A stretch of DNA of 64,000 nt from Gammaproteobacteria bacterium UBA2675 (GCA_002354805.1 DEMH01000006.1:10090-74089), one strand, 5' to 3'. Positions 8,442 to 19,600 are shown, counted from the stretch's first letter. Translations and numbers: made by a program. Notes: generated by a model from the letters alone, not told the origin.

Positions 8442-10784
8442 GTGTTAACAGCGATGTATGAACAGATTGCCGCGGAGATCGGCGCCAAAGCCCAACAAGT
8501 AACAGCCACCGTAGCCATGCTGGATGATGGCGCGACGGTTCCGTTTATCGCCCGCTACCGAAAAGAAGTGACCGGCGGGCTGGATGATACCCAGCTACGC
8601 AAACTGCAGGAGCGCCTGGTCTATCTGCGTGAGATGGAAGATCGACGAGAGGTGATTCTCAAAAGCATCACCGAGCAGGACAAACTGACGCCGGAACTGG
8701 AAGCGCAGATTCGCCAGGCAGACACCAAGACTGCGCTGGAAGATCTCTATCTGCCCTACAAGCCCAAGCGCCGCACCAGGGCGCAGATTGCCAGAGAGGC
8801 GGGCCTGCAGCCGCTGGCCGACAGTCTTTACGAAAACCCGACGCTGGACCCCGAACTGGAAGCTGAGAAATACATTGATGCCGATCAGGGTGTTGCAGAT
8901 GCAAAAGCGGCGCTGGACGGCGCCCGCCACATTCTGATCGAACAGTTCGGGGAAGATGCCACTCTGCTGGGCAAGCTGCGGGACTTCTTCTGGGGTCACG
9001 CGCACATGATCTCGGAGCTGGTGCCGGGCAAGGAACAGGAAGGCGCCAAGTACCGCGACTATTTTGAATTTTCGGAAGCGGTTACGACGATTCCCTCGCA
9101 CCGCGTGATGGCCCTGTTCCGTGCCAGAAACGAGGGCATCCTCAATCTTAAGCTGGATATCCCGGTCGACGAAAACGCACCACCAGCGCGTCACGCCTGC
9201 GAGGGCATGATTGCCTCGCACTGGAAGATCAATGATCAGGGTCGGGCCGCCGACAAATGGCTGGCCGATGTAGTGCGCTGGACCTGGCGCGTCAAGGTAC
9301 ATACACATCTGCAGACTGATTTTCTGACCCAGCTGCGCGAGCAGGCTGAAGAAGGCGCCATCGATGTGTTTGCCCGTAATATCAAGGATCTGTTGCTGGC
9401 GCCACCGGCTGGCAAGAAAGTCACGATTGGTCTTGATCCGGGTCTGCGCACCGGCGTTAAACTCTGTGTTGTCGATCAGACCGGCAAAGTGCTGGACCAT
9501 GGCGCAATCTTTCCGAACGCACCCCAGCATCGCAAGGCAGAAGCGGCCGCCGTACTAAAAGCGCTCTGCGATAAATACCCGGTTGAACTGATCAGTATCG
9601 GCAATGGTACCGCGTCTCGGGAAACCGACCAGTTTGTTGGTGATTTCTGCAAACAGTTTCCGCAGTTCAAGCTCAAGAAAGTCATGGTCAACGAGGCGGG
9701 TGCATCCGTGTATTCAGCTTCAGAGTTTGCCTCCCAGGAACTGCCGGACCTGGACGTCACGATTAGAGGCGCGGTGTCCATTGCCCGCCGCCTGCAGGAT
9801 CCACTGGCCGAGCTGGTAAAGATCGAACCCAAGTCGATTGGTGTTGGTCAGTACCAGCACGATGTCAGTCAGGTGAAGCTGGCCAGAAGTCTGGACGCGG
9901 TGGTCGAGGACTGTGTGAACGCAGTGGGTGTGGATGTCAATTCAGCATCGGCTCCATTGCTGAAAAGGGTGTCCGGTCTCAATCAGTCGCTGGTAAGCAA
10001 TATTCTGGAATTCAGGGACCAGAATGGTCAGTTCCGGTCGCGTGAACAATTGAAGAAAGTCCCAAGGTTTGGCGACAAGACCTTCGAGCAGGCAGCCGGT
10101 TTTCTGCGTATCCACGAAAGTGAGAACCCGCTGGATGGTTCTGCGGTGCATCCTGAGTCCTATCCGCTGGTTGAGGAGATCGCCCGTCGCAACAATCGTG
10201 ATGTGAAGTCACTGATCGGTGACGCTGCGTTTCTGCGCGGCCTGAAGGCCCAGGATTACGTCAGCGAGAAGTTCGGTCTGCCCACCGTCCAGGATATCCT
10301 CAAAGAACTGGAGAAGCCCGGTCGTGATCCGCGTGGTGAATTCAAAACAGCGGAACTGAAAGAGGGGGTCGAGGAAATAAAAGACCTGGTGCCGGGCATG
10401 ATACTCGAAGGCACTGTCACCAATGTCACCAACTTCGGTGCATTTGTTGATGTAGGGGTGCATCAGGATGGCCTGGTGCATATTTCAGCCCTGTCCGACA
10501 AGTTTGTAAAAGACCCGCACGAAGTGGTGAGTGCCGGCCAGATAGTTAAAGTCAAAGTGCTCGAGGTTGATCGTGAAAGAAAACGAATCGCGATGACCAT
10601 GCGTCTGGATGATCCCTTGCCGCAACCGGGTGAGAAAAGCGAGGGCAGCCGCTCCTCGCGTGGTGGCGCCCGGGCTGCAACATCTACTCGTGGCAAGAAG
10701 GACTTTGGCAAGGCGGCCGACAACAAGCGCCAGACCGGTACGATGGCGGCGCTGTTTGAACAGGCTCTCAAAAACAGGAAATAA
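8442..10784 (+). CDS. tex: Transcriptional accessory protein Tex
   Basis: About 780 residues. The N-terminal Tex domain contains the near-invariant DDGATVPFIARYRKEVTGGL. It is followed by the YqgF/RNase H-like domain (GLDPGLRTGVKLCVVD, around residues 330-450), a helix-hairpin-helix region (VNSASAPLLKRVSGL) and a C-terminal S1 RNA-binding domain (GMILEGTVTNVTNFGAFVDVG), then a basic, Ser/Arg-rich tail. Tex binds nucleic acid and affects transcription and translation fidelity. GTG 8442 has CAGGAA nine bases upstream; TTG 8424 and ATG 8454 are alternatives. It lies about 60 bp after trmJ and ends before a strong terminator. Confidence 0.94.
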   Translation: MLTAMYEQIAAEIGAKAQQVTATVAMLDDGATVPFIARYRKEVTGGLDDTQLRKLQERLVYLREMEDRREVILKSITEQDKLTPELEAQIRQADTKTALEDLYLPYKPKRRTRAQIAREAGLQPLADSLYENPTLDPELEAEKYIDADQGVADAKAALDGARHILIEQFGEDATLLGKLRDFFWGHAHMISELVPGKEQEGAKYRDYFEFSEAVTTIPSHRVMALFRARNEGILNLKLDIPVDENAPPARHACEGMIASHWKINDQGRAADKWLADVVRWTWRVKVHTHLQTDFLTQLREQAEEGAIDVFARNIKDLLLAPPAGKKVTIGLDPGLRTGVKLCVVDQTGKVLDHGAIFPNAPQHRKAEAAAVLKALCDKYPVELISIGNGTASRETDQFVGDFCKQFPQFKLKKVMVNEAGASVYSASEFASQELPDLDVTIRGAVSIARRLQDPLAELVKIEPKSIGVGQYQHDVSQVKLARSLDAVVEDCVNAVGVDVNSASAPLLKRVSGLNQSLVSNILEFRDQNGQFRSREQLKKVPRFGDKTFEQAAGFLRIHESENPLDGSAVHPESYPLVEEIARRNNRDVKSLIGDAAFLRGLKAQDYVSEKFGLPTVQDILKELEKPGRDPRGEFKTAELKEGVEEIKDLVPGMILEGTVTNVTNFGAFVDVGVHQDGLVHISALSDKFVKDPHEVVSAGQIVKVKVLEVDRERKRIAMTMRLDDPLPQPGEKSEGSRSSRGGARAATSTRGKKDFGKAADNKRQTGTMAALFEQALKNRK

Positions 10785-10820
10785 CTTGTTCTTGTTGTCA
10801 GACTCAGTGTCTGAATAAAA

Positions 10821-10850
10821 AAAAAGGCAGCTCGGATGAGCTGCCTTTTT
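10821..10850. terminator. Bidirectional rho-independent terminator
   Basis: A 13-bp perfect inverted repeat, with arms AAAAAGGCAGCTC and GAGCTGCCTTTTT around the loop GGAT. It has A-runs on the left and T-runs on the right, so it can end tex from one side and the convergent TonB receptor gene from the other. Confidence 0.9.
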
Positions 10851-10875
10851 TGATCAGTAAACGCCTGAGAGTTGA

Positions 10876-13017
10876 TCAGAACTCGTACAGGAAACCAACT
10901 GAAGCGGTACGTGCCTTGTTCGGGCGTGCGCCGTCTGGATCGCGTGAAACGATCTTCTGCTTGTCGAACAGGTTTTCAACTTTAAAGAACAGCTCGACAC
11001 CATTGTTGATGGTGTAACGACTGATCAGGTCGGTAACGAACAGTGTGTCAGTTTTGGCGTAAGGGCTGGCAGAGGTGTTGCATCCGACCGATACGCACAT
11101 TTCGTGCACCAGCTTGCCGACGATATAGTTGTTCCAGCCATTGGCCAGCTCCAGGCCACTGCGGACGCTGAAGATGTTACGTGGTACGTCTTTCAGCTCG
11201 TCACCCTTGTTCACACCAGCAGTAGCGTCAGTGCGTGTGATCTCGGCATCAGTCAAAGTGTAGCTGAAATCGAAGGGTACGGATGCGTCGCCTACTGCAA
11301 ACCGATTGCCAAACTGAATTTCCAGGCCCTGAATCACTGCTTCACCGGTAGTGTAGGAGCCACTGGTTTCGCCGTTGCTGCATGGGCTGGCCAGTGAGCA
11401 GTTTTCACTCTTGTTCGAGAAGTCACTGTAAAAACCGATCAGCTCCGCGAACAGGGTCCCGTTCTGGTAACGGAAGCCGGCTTCATAGTTGTCACTGGTT
11501 TCCGGGTCTTCGTTAGGCTGTGCGCCTGCGCCCAGAGGGGAAAATCCGCGATGCACGCCCGCCAGTAGCTGAAAACTGTCGCTGATCTGATAGGTCAGTG
11601 ACACGCCTGGCAGCCATTCGCTGGCTTCATTGTTGGTAATACGGTTCAGTGAGCTGCGGTCCAGGGTTGCGTAACGATGTTCGCTGGTAGTGACGTTTTC
11701 GTGTCGCAGTGCCGCGTTGACGGTCAGTGCTTCGGTAAGCTGCCATGTATCAGTCAACCAGAAGGTCACTGCGTCTGCAGAACCTACACGATTATCACTG
11801 GATCCCGGCTGGATACGGCGGTCGTAAATCAGTCGCGCGCCGGCCTGGTTGTAGACATCAACGGGCTGGAAGCGGTCCGATTCGTCTTCGTGGGTGCGCG
11901 CACCGAACTCGATCAGGTGATCGCCCCGGGTATGCGTCAGGTTAACTTCAATGCCGCGTGATTCGTAACGGCGATTGTTGTTCTTGTATTGCAGTCCATC
12001 CACGTTGCCGGATCCGTCCAGAATAGCCTGGGCCCTTGCATCACCGCGGTTGGCAGCATCAATATAGGCACCGCCGCCGCTTAGTTTGAACCAGTTACGT
12101 TTGAAATTATTCTGGTAGGCATTGGCGCTCAGAGTGGTGTTGTCGCTCAGAGCCAGGGCATAACTGAGCTGTATCGATGAGTGACGGTTGCTCATATCAT
12201 CAATGGATGACAGGCCGTAACGACGGTTGGGGTTGGCTTCGAAGTCGGCATCGGTCAGGCCCAGATAGGTTTCCAGAGAGGTTTCTTCTGAGTACTGCAG
12301 TTTCAACAGCAGGCTTTGCGCCGGTCCTTCAGTGGATTGCCAGCCTAGCTTGGCAACGTAATCTTCGATTCGATAGTCGCCAGCATCGTTGCTGCGGTCG
12401 GTATCCTTGAAGCTTTCGCCGTCACGCTGCACGGTCTCCAGCAGCCAGCCAATGGATTCGCCCTGGCCACCCGCCCAGGCATGCAGATCGACACTGCCGC
12501 GCTCATCAATCGCGGTCTGCACGCTGCCCGCACTTTCCTGCGGAATGGGCGTGCTGACCATGTTAACCACACCGCCAGTTGTCTGCGGGCCGTAGCGCAA
12601 CAGCGGTGCGCCTTTCAGAACCTCAACGGTGGACTGTCTGATTGTTGTCGGGAAGTAATAGGCCGCCGGGTCAGCATAGGGAGCGGGGGCCATCATGATA
12701 CCGTCTTCCATAATGGTGACTTTGCTGCTGCGCTCGGAAGTTGCACCACGAATACCGATATTGGGACGCAGACCGAGACCTTCCTCTTCACGAATGTAGA
12801 TACCAGGAATGGTTTTCAATAACTGATTGATATCGTTTGCGGCTTCGATGCGGATCTGCTCGCCATCAATCACAGCGCCGGAGCCGGCCACGGTGCGGGC
12901 ATCTTCACGGCTGCCGATGATCAGAAACTCTTCGACATTGGAGGCATGGGCGCCGGCGGTTGATCCCATGATGATGGCGGACACAGCAAATTGCAGACGC
13001 TTGTTGCGAATCTTCAT
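10876..13017 (-). CDS. TonB-dependent receptor, FecA/siderophore type
   Basis: 713 residues from the chosen ATG, which follows AGGGGAG on the minus strand; a signal peptide (KIRNKRLQFAVSAIIMG... cut after AHA) starts there, and an upstream frame extension of 26 residues lacks these features. A TonB-box-like EEFLIIGSR follows. The plug domain holds IEAANDINQLLKTIPGIYI, RPNIGIRGA and EVLKGAPLLRYGPQTTGGVVN; the barrel ends in the aromatic signature GFLYEF. It resembles outer-membrane receptors for iron(III)-citrate or siderophores. A Fur-box-like site lies about 100 bp upstream. Confidence 0.88.
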   Translation of the reverse strand: MKIRNKRLQFAVSAIIMGSTAGAHASNVEEFLIIGSREDARTVAGSGAVIDGEQIRIEAANDINQLLKTIPGIYIREEEGLGLRPNIGIRGATSERSSKVTIMEDGIMMAPAPYADPAAYYFPTTIRQSTVEVLKGAPLLRYGPQTTGGVVNMVSTPIPQESAGSVQTAIDERGSVDLHAWAGGQGESIGWLLETVQRDGESFKDTDRSNDAGDYRIEDYVAKLGWQSTEGPAQSLLLKLQYSEETSLETYLGLTDADFEANPNRRYGLSSIDDMSNRHSSIQLSYALALSDNTTLSANAYQNNFKRNWFKLSGGGAYIDAANRGDARAQAILDGSGNVDGLQYKNNNRRYESRGIEVNLTHTRGDHLIEFGARTHEDESDRFQPVDVYNQAGARLIYDRRIQPGSSDNRVGSADAVTFWLTDTWQLTEALTVNAALRHENVTTSEHRYATLDRSSLNRITNNEASEWLPGVSLTYQISDSFQLLAGVHRGFSPLGAGAQPNEDPETSDNYEAGFRYQNGTLFAELIGFYSDFSNKSENCSLASPCSNGETSGSYTTGEAVIQGLEIQFGNRFAVGDASVPFDFSYTLTDAEITRTDATAGVNKGDELKDVPRNIFSVRSGLELANGWNNYIVGKLVHEMCVSVGCNTSASPYAKTDTLFVTDLISRYTINNGVELFFKVENLFDKQKIVSRDPDGARPNKARTASVGFLYEF

Positions 13018-13114
13018 ATAACTCCCCTGAGGATAGTATCGTCTTATGGTATTGGCGCATCGTTTGCGACTTCTCTGGCCGCATGACGAATGCAAAAAAT
13101 TGCGCCAATCATAG

Positions 13115-13134
13115 TGCTAATCATTCTCGTTTGC
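13115..13134 (-). promoter_or_regulatory. Candidate Fur box
   Basis: On the minus strand GCAAACGAGAATGATTAGCA resembles the Fur consensus built on GATAATGATAATCATTATC, with the core GAGAATGATTA well kept. It lies about 100 bp upstream of the TonB receptor start, where a repressor site would be expected, and would link that receptor to iron limitation. Confidence 0.45.
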
Positions 13135-13177
13135 AACGTAAATCGCAATTGAGAATTAACCTCAAGGGGCCGTGAGA

Positions 13178-15409
13178 TCAGTGGATACGGCGTTTGACTG
13201 TTTTCCTGCCCGGCTTGCCGCCAGCAGTATGCCGACGCCTGGCTGCGCCGTGTTTTGCCGTAGCGTGCGACGCTGATTTACCACCCCGGACGGGTTTGTC
13301 GGCCGGCACCAGGCAATGCGGTGCGCTGCCGATCAGGTCATCCCGGCCCATCTTGCGCAGCGCCGTGCGCAGCATTGGCCAGTTCTTGGGGTCGTGGTAA
13401 CGAAGAAAAGCCTTTTGCAGACGGCGTTGCTCGATGTCCTTGCTGACCGTGACCGATTCGCTTTTATAGGTCACTTTCTTCAGTGGATTCTTGCCGGAGT
13501 AGTACATGGCCGTGGCCAGCGCCATCGGTGATGGATAGAAGGTCTGCACCTGGTCGGGCTTGAACTTGTATTTCTTCAGCCAGCGCGCCAGATTCATCAT
13601 GTCCTCATCATCGGAACCAGGGTGGGCAGCGATGAAATAGGGAATCAGATACTGTTCTTTGCCGGCCTTGGCCGAAAAATGATCAAACATGCGCTTGAAT
13701 TCATCGTAGGCGCTGATACTGGGTTTCATCATCTTGGACAGCGTTTTTTCTTCGCTGTGCTCCGGCGCGATCTTCAGGTAGCCGCCAACATGGTGGGTCA
13801 CCAGTTCTTCAACATATTCGGGATCCTTGATGGCCAGGTCATAGCGCAGACCCGAGGCGATCGCCACGCGTTTCACGCCGGGAATGGCGCGCGCTTTGCG
13901 ATAGAGCTGGGTCGTCGGGCTATGATCCGTATTCAAATGCTGGCAGATAGTCGGATAGACGCATGACAGGCGCTTGCAGCGCTTCTGAATTTCCTCAGAC
14001 TTGCAGTTGAGCTTGTACATATTGGCAGTCGGGCCGCCAAGATCGGAGATGGTGCCAGTGAAACCGGGTACCTGGTCGCGGATTTTTTCGATCTCGCGAA
14101 GAATGGACCCTTCTGACCGGCTCTGGATGATCCGTCCCTCATGTTCCGTGATCGAACAGAAGGTACAGCCGCCGAAGCAGCCGCGCATGATATTCACGGA
14201 GGTCTTGATCATATCGTAGGCAGGAATGCGTGCATCGCCGTATGAGGGATGTGGGCGACGCTGATAGGGCAGGTCAAACACCCCGTCCATTTCGTCTGTT
14301 TCCAGTGGAATCGGCGGCGGATTGACCCATACATCCAGCGTACCGTGCCTTTGAACCAGTACCTTGGCATTGTAGGGGTTGGACTCCTGGTGCAGTACCC
14401 GCGAAGCGTGCGCGTACAGCGCGGGGTCTTTTTTCACCTTGTGGTATGGCGGCAGCCGGATATAAGTGCGTTCAGGATCGCTGTCGAACTGGCGGTGCAG
14501 CGGCAACGGTATGATGCGGACCGTCGTTACGGTGTCAGCGTCAGGCACGGGCGCTTTGACCGCCACGGCGTCGCCTCCGGCCATGCCCACAGCCTGTTCG
14601 GCTTTGGCAAGTTCGCGTGTCCTGGTGTCGGTCGCCTGGTCGTGTGGCACCTCGTAAGGGTTGGGAATATTGTCGATACGGCCTGGCCAGTCGATGCGGG
14701 TCGAATCAATCTCGGTCCATCCAGCCGGGACATCTCGGCGCACAATGGCCGTGCCACGCACATGAGTCATTGTCGCCGGATCCGTGCCATTTGCGATCTG
14801 ATGAGCAACCTCAACCAGTGCCCGCTCGGCGTTTCCATAAAGCAGAATATCGGCATTGGAATCAATGAGTATGGACTGACGAACCTGGTCGCTCCAGTAG
14901 TCATACTGGGCAATACGGCGCAGGCTGGCCTCTATGCCACCAATAACAATGGGCGTGTCGTAATACGCTTCGCGACATCGCTGACTGTAGACAATTACTG
15001 ATCGGTCCGGGCGTTTGCCTGGTTCCGCATTCGGTGTATAGGCATCGTCGCTGCGTATACGCAGGTCAGCCGTGTAACGGTTGATCAGCGAGTCCATGTT
15101 GCCGCCGGTGACCCCGAAAAACAGATTCGGCTTGCCCAGGGCTTTAAACGGCTCTGCACTTTGCCAGTCGGGTTGCGCGATGATGCCCACCCGAAAGCCC
15201 TGAGCCTCCAGCAAACGTCCAACCACAGCCATGCCGAAACTGGGGTGATCCACATAAGCGTCTGCGGTGACGATGATGATATCGCAGCTGTCCCAGCCCA
15301 GCGCATCCATCTCGGCCCGAGACATGGGCAGATAGGGAGCGGTGCCAAAGCACTCGGCCCAGTAACGCGGATATGAAAACAGATGTGGCGGTTTGCTTGA
15401 GTCGGACAT
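13178..15409 (-). CDS. YgiQ family radical SAM protein
   Basis: 743 residues. The N-terminal half has the UPF0313/YgiQ hallmarks YWAECFGTAPYLPMSR and GWDSCDIIIVTADAYVDHPSFG. The radical SAM core carries MRGCFGGCTFCSITEHEG, a CX3CX2C cluster-binding loop, at about residue 400. Later conserved pieces include APEHSEEKTLSKMMKPS and HPGSDDEDM. The C-terminal 50 residues are Lys/Arg-rich and likely disordered. The reaction of YgiQ proteins is not established. It is separated from the TonB receptor gene by the iron-regulated promoter region. Confidence 0.93.
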   Translation of the reverse strand: MSDSSKPPHLFSYPRYWAECFGTAPYLPMSRAEMDALGWDSCDIIIVTADAYVDHPSFGMAVVGRLLEAQGFRVGIIAQPDWQSAEPFKALGKPNLFFGVTGGNMDSLINRYTADLRIRSDDAYTPNAEPGKRPDRSVIVYSQRCREAYYDTPIVIGGIEASLRRIAQYDYWSDQVRQSILIDSNADILLYGNAERALVEVAHQIANGTDPATMTHVRGTAIVRRDVPAGWTEIDSTRIDWPGRIDNIPNPYEVPHDQATDTRTRELAKAEQAVGMAGGDAVAVKAPVPDADTVTTVRIIPLPLHRQFDSDPERTYIRLPPYHKVKKDPALYAHASRVLHQESNPYNAKVLVQRHGTLDVWVNPPPIPLETDEMDGVFDLPYQRRPHPSYGDARIPAYDMIKTSVNIMRGCFGGCTFCSITEHEGRIIQSRSEGSILREIEKIRDQVPGFTGTISDLGGPTANMYKLNCKSEEIQKRCKRLSCVYPTICQHLNTDHSPTTQLYRKARAIPGVKRVAIASGLRYDLAIKDPEYVEELVTHHVGGYLKIAPEHSEEKTLSKMMKPSISAYDEFKRMFDHFSAKAGKEQYLIPYFIAAHPGSDDEDMMNLARWLKKYKFKPDQVQTFYPSPMALATAMYYSGKNPLKKVTYKSESVTVSKDIEQRRLQKAFLRYHDPKNWPMLRTALRKMGRDDLIGSAPHCLVPADKPVRGGKSASHATAKHGAARRRHTAGGKPGRKTVKRRIH

Positions 15410-15568
15410 GACGGCGCGGGATACCTGAGAAATTCAGCGCCATTCTACACGATTGTGGCCCTGACATGAATGATAGCCTGAAGCTGGCGCTATGCTGTAC
15501 CCGGCACCTGACCGAAGAACTGCGTCGCTTCTTGCGCGGTATCTAAAATTGATCCGCCGGCGCGGTCA

Positions 15569-16342
15569 TTATTCGCCAGCGGCCGGCCCCACACTGAGTC
15601 GCAAAGGCTGTCCGTTAACCGTGACAGCGCCATCAATGACAGAAATATGGCTAAGCGCGCGGCCGTTACTGATGCGGGTCCAGCCCTGTAACTGGATGAT
15701 CTGCAAAAGGTCGTTGCCGGCTCCGGCGCCCAGCGCTTCGGCATCGGCATCGAGGTAGAGCTGAAGGTTCCCCGGCATGGGTTCGTCGGCCGCCCTGGTC
15801 AGCACGGCAGGGAGCGACCATTGGCCGCGCGACTCCAGCCAGTGTTCACCACCCAGAGCGCTGAATCCTGCGATACCCCTGAGCGCCGCAACGGTCGTTG
15901 ACTCCATTGTCAGCACCGCTGATCCGGATAAATGTGGTGTGTCCGGCCCGGTAACCGGATCGAGATTGATCAATTGAAATTCCGCAATTGCCAAAGGCGT
16001 GTCACGTAAGTGCCGGATAATGGGTCCGTGAGTGACTGACAATTGTGTACGTTGCGTGGCGGTTTGTGAGCCATCAGCGGACAATACAGGTCCCGCAACC
16101 GTCAGGTAGTAATTGCTGGTAAACCAGCCGGGTTCAATCCTGTCCAGATGCACGGACAGCAGGGCGCTGTATGGATTGCTGTTGGTAGCCGCAGTCAACA
16201 GCGCTGACAGCTGATGGCGCACGCCCAGCCCAATCAACCCGGGCAGTGCAATGGCAATCAAGCCTGCCAGCAATGCGACCGTCAGTAAAAAGTTGCGAAT
16301 TTTTCTCAATAATCTGCTCAATTTTGTTCCTGGTCCGCTCAT
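15569..16342 (-). CDS. Short DUF945-like membrane-anchored protein
   Basis: 257 residues from ATG 16342. A single N-terminal transmembrane segment (FLLTVALLAGLIAIALPGL) is followed by a strand-rich region with LDRIEPGWFTSNYYLTV and QLSVTHGPIIRH. The H-G-P motif and layout suggest the DUF945 (YdgA-like) family of bacterial envelope proteins. Those are usually 450-500 residues, so this one is either a short form or has lost its C-terminal half. No convincing continuation appears in other frames of the 160 bp downstream. Divergent from the first large TonB receptor. Confidence 0.6.
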   Translation of the reverse strand: MSGPGTKLSRLLRKIRNFLLTVALLAGLIAIALPGLIGLGVRHQLSALLTAATNSNPYSALLSVHLDRIEPGWFTSNYYLTVAGPVLSADGSQTATQRTQLSVTHGPIIRHLRDTPLAIAEFQLINLDPVTGPDTPHLSGSAVLTMESTTVAALRGIAGFSALGGEHWLESRGQWSLPAVLTRAADEPMPGNLQLYLDADAEALGAGAGNDLLQIIQLQGWTRISNGRALSHISVIDGAVTVNGQPLRLSVGPAAGE

Positions 16343-16654
16343 GGTGTCGCCTGGGCGCTGCGCTTTTTTTGGCCTATGCGCACCAGACCGGTTCCACACG
16401 GAAAGATCACAAGGGATGATAGGCGATATTCTCAGATTTTATACAGGATAAAGCGAACACTTTTGCCGTTAATTCGTTTGCAATGCAATGGGGGTTTGGC
16501 TATCGTTGAAGCGCTTTTCTCAGTGGTACCGTGTGTCTTTTCTCTGCCTGTTGCTGGCCGAAGACCCGGTTTAGTTCTGAACGGCCTAGTGAAATCAGCA
16601 ACATGTAACCGCTGTTTAGGTTTTTTACATAACAATAATGAGGAGTAGTCTCTC
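16343..16654 (+). other. Intergenic region ahead of receptor 1
   Basis: 312 bp with no gene. It must hold the divergent promoters for the DUF945-like gene and the first giant receptor. It ends with a ribosome-binding site, GAGGAG, about 10 bases before the ATG at 16655. I found no clear -35/-10 pair or operator. Confidence 0.5.
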
Positions 16655-19600
16655 ATGTCCAGATGGCTTGTCAAAAAGAGTCTGGCTTGCGCGATTGCCG
16701 GCTTGACAACAGGTGCTGTTGTAATGCCCGCTTTTGCCCAGCAGTCAGATGAAGCACAGGAAGTTGAAGAAGTCGTAGTAACCGGTTCTTATTTGCGCGG
16801 CAGCCCGCTTGACGCGCCATCCCCAGTGCAGGTCGTCGACAGGACCTCAATAGAATCCCAGGGCGCGGCCCAGATATGGGATGTCGTCAAAAATCTCGAG
16901 ATCAACTCTGGCTCCATTTCCAATGAAGGCGCGGAAGGCAGTAGTGCAGAATTGGGCACTTTGTCTGGCACTGCCAATATCAACCTTCGTAACCTGGGTG
17001 AAAACTCCACATTGACCTTGATCAATGGCAAGCGCCAGGTCGCAGCTGCAACCACGACACCGTCTGGCGGCGAATTCGTCGACATCAATACAATACCACT
17101 GGTGATGGTGGAGCGCCTTGAAGTGCTGACCGACGGTGGCTCGGCGCTCTATGGATCGGATGCTGTGGCCGGTGCGGTGAACATCATCATGCGCACCGAT
17201 TTTGAAGGGCTGGAGGTCTATGGTGACATACAAGGCATCGAAAAAGCCGGTGACAAGTTCGACAAAACAGGCAGTGTGATCTGGGGCTGGGCCAGCGATA
17301 CTGGCGCCACCAATTTTGTTCTGGCGGGTGAGACATTTCGCCGTGATCCGGTCAGTGTGGAAGATGCCCGCTACTTTGATGAACGCTCTGAGTTCACCGC
17401 TACTGTCGGCGGAATGGGCACATTGATCAATCAGTCTTCTTTCGGTGCCCGGCTCAATCGTGACTATATCAATCAGGCTGCGATTGATCAGGCAGTTGCC
17501 GAGGGCGGTGATGCCTCGCTTCGCTACACTGATCCGTTGTGCAGTGAATTGAGCTCGGCGGACGGCACACCGTTTTTTGTCGGCACCAACACAGCACCGC
17601 GTGGCGAGCCCAGTTCAAGCTGCCGCGAGTATTCCTACGAGTGGAACCTGCTGGCGGTGGGCATGGAGCGAAACAGCATCGCTGGCGCATTCAGCCACAG
17701 TTTCAGTGAGAAGGCCGAGTTCTATTCATTCATGCAATGGTCACACAGTGATATTGAGCGCTCGGATTCCGGTGCCGTCAGTTCACGAGGCCCGGCTGTA
17801 ATGCTGGCGCAGCCAGGAGCACACCAGGGCAATCCGTTGATTCCGCTGGGCGCACCTGCCAATTATTCGATAGGTCGCTATGGTGAGCTGGGTTCCATGG
17901 CACCTTTGATTGGCCTGGAAGCTCCGGACTTTATCCCGAATGCACCGATCGCTGGTTACAACGGCGGGCCCAATGTGCCGATGTATGCCAATGTGAATAT
18001 TGGCAATGCTCCGCGGCTGGGTGGCAACAAGAATCGCAACGAGACCGAGACAGTAGGCATTCAGGCCGGACTCAAAGGTGAGTTCTACGCCTTGGGCGAT
18101 CGCCGCTTCAACTATGATGTTGGCTTCTCATGGAGTGGCACCAGTTTTGAACTGGAGTATCAAACCTTTCAGCGAGACCGTGCGGAACTGGCAGCAAATG
18201 GCCTTGGCGGTCCCAACTGCACACCCAACGGACGTGCCGATTTCGACTTTGCCAGCGCAGGGGCACAACATCCTGCCGCGTTTCAGGCGGCCAATGCCCT
18301 GGCTACCCAGCTTGGCATAGCCCCTCAGATCCCTACTTTCTGGGGCGCATACAATGCAGGTCTGACACAGACATTCTTCCCGGGTTTTGTGCTGTCCACG
18401 CGCGAGAGCCTGTCGCTGGCGCTGACCAGTAACAACCAGGGCCAGGACGGCTGTCAGTTCTACAATCCATTCCTGACACAGATGACAGACAGTAATCTTG
18501 CCAACTCGCAGGAACTGATCGACTGGATGATGCCAACCGTCAAGCGCGCCGACAAACGCAACAAGCTTGCGGTATTTGATGCGGTAGTATCCGGCGAGAT
18601 GTTTGAAATGACAGGTGGTACCGCGCAATTCGCGGTGGGTGCGCAGCTGCGCAAGCAAAACAACAAATCAAATGCGCCAGCCATCAACCTGCCAGGTATC
18701 CCCAATGCGATTCTGGGGTATGACGAAAACGGCGTGCCCGATGAGTTTCACTATGTCAGCAATAACTACGAGTGTTCTCAGTGTATTTTCAATTACGACA
18801 CCGATCGTGATGTCCGTGCCGTGTTCACAGAGCTTTCACTGCCAATCCTTGCCGATGTCGAAACACAACTGGCACTTCGCTATGAAGACTACGGCGGCTC
18901 CATTGGTGGTGAATTGACGCCGAAAGTGGCAGCGAGCTGGCGTATCACCGATGAACTGCTGTTGCGTGGTTCTTTCTCACAATCATTCCGTGCGCCCAAC
19001 CTGGGTGTAGTCGAGGCGGGTCTGGAGGCTGGCGAAATCACCTTCCGTGACCCGATTCGCAATCAGGCGGTACGCGCCGGGCTGCGGCCGGCTACCAATG
19101 AATTCGCCGAACCGAACACCACCTATTCGGTTGGTGCACCAGCGCCTGATGTGGGCAACGAGTCAGCCAATACCTACAATATCGGTTTTCAGTGGACACC
19201 ATTTGGTGCCCTGGATGGCCTTTCGGTAGGCGCTGATTTCTGGCGCTTTGAGGTGAAAGACCGGGTATTGCCACAGCCCGGTATTTCATCAATTGAGGGC
19301 GAGATAGCTGCTTTCGAGCAGGCGGCCCAGAACCCTGCCAACTATGTGTTTAACAGCTCACTGGGCAGTGATGCTGCTGTGCGCAACGTGGCCTGCGATC
19401 CAGCAGCGCTGGAGGCAGAGTGGGGCAGTAACCCGGACAACTCACGCAATGCGGCGGGCGGCGTAATAGAGGGCTCCCGGCTTGACTGCGTCGTTGACCC
19501 GGCTAGCTATGTCGTGCCCAACGTTGTTCGTTCGGTAGGCAGCACCACGGCTGCACTGATAACCATCCAGAGCTCTACGATCAACGCCGGTGAGATTGAA

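Noticed and set aside
15490..15750. Frame-shifted continuation of the DUF945-like gene
   Set aside because: The alternative frame gives no DUF945-like sequence after 15569.
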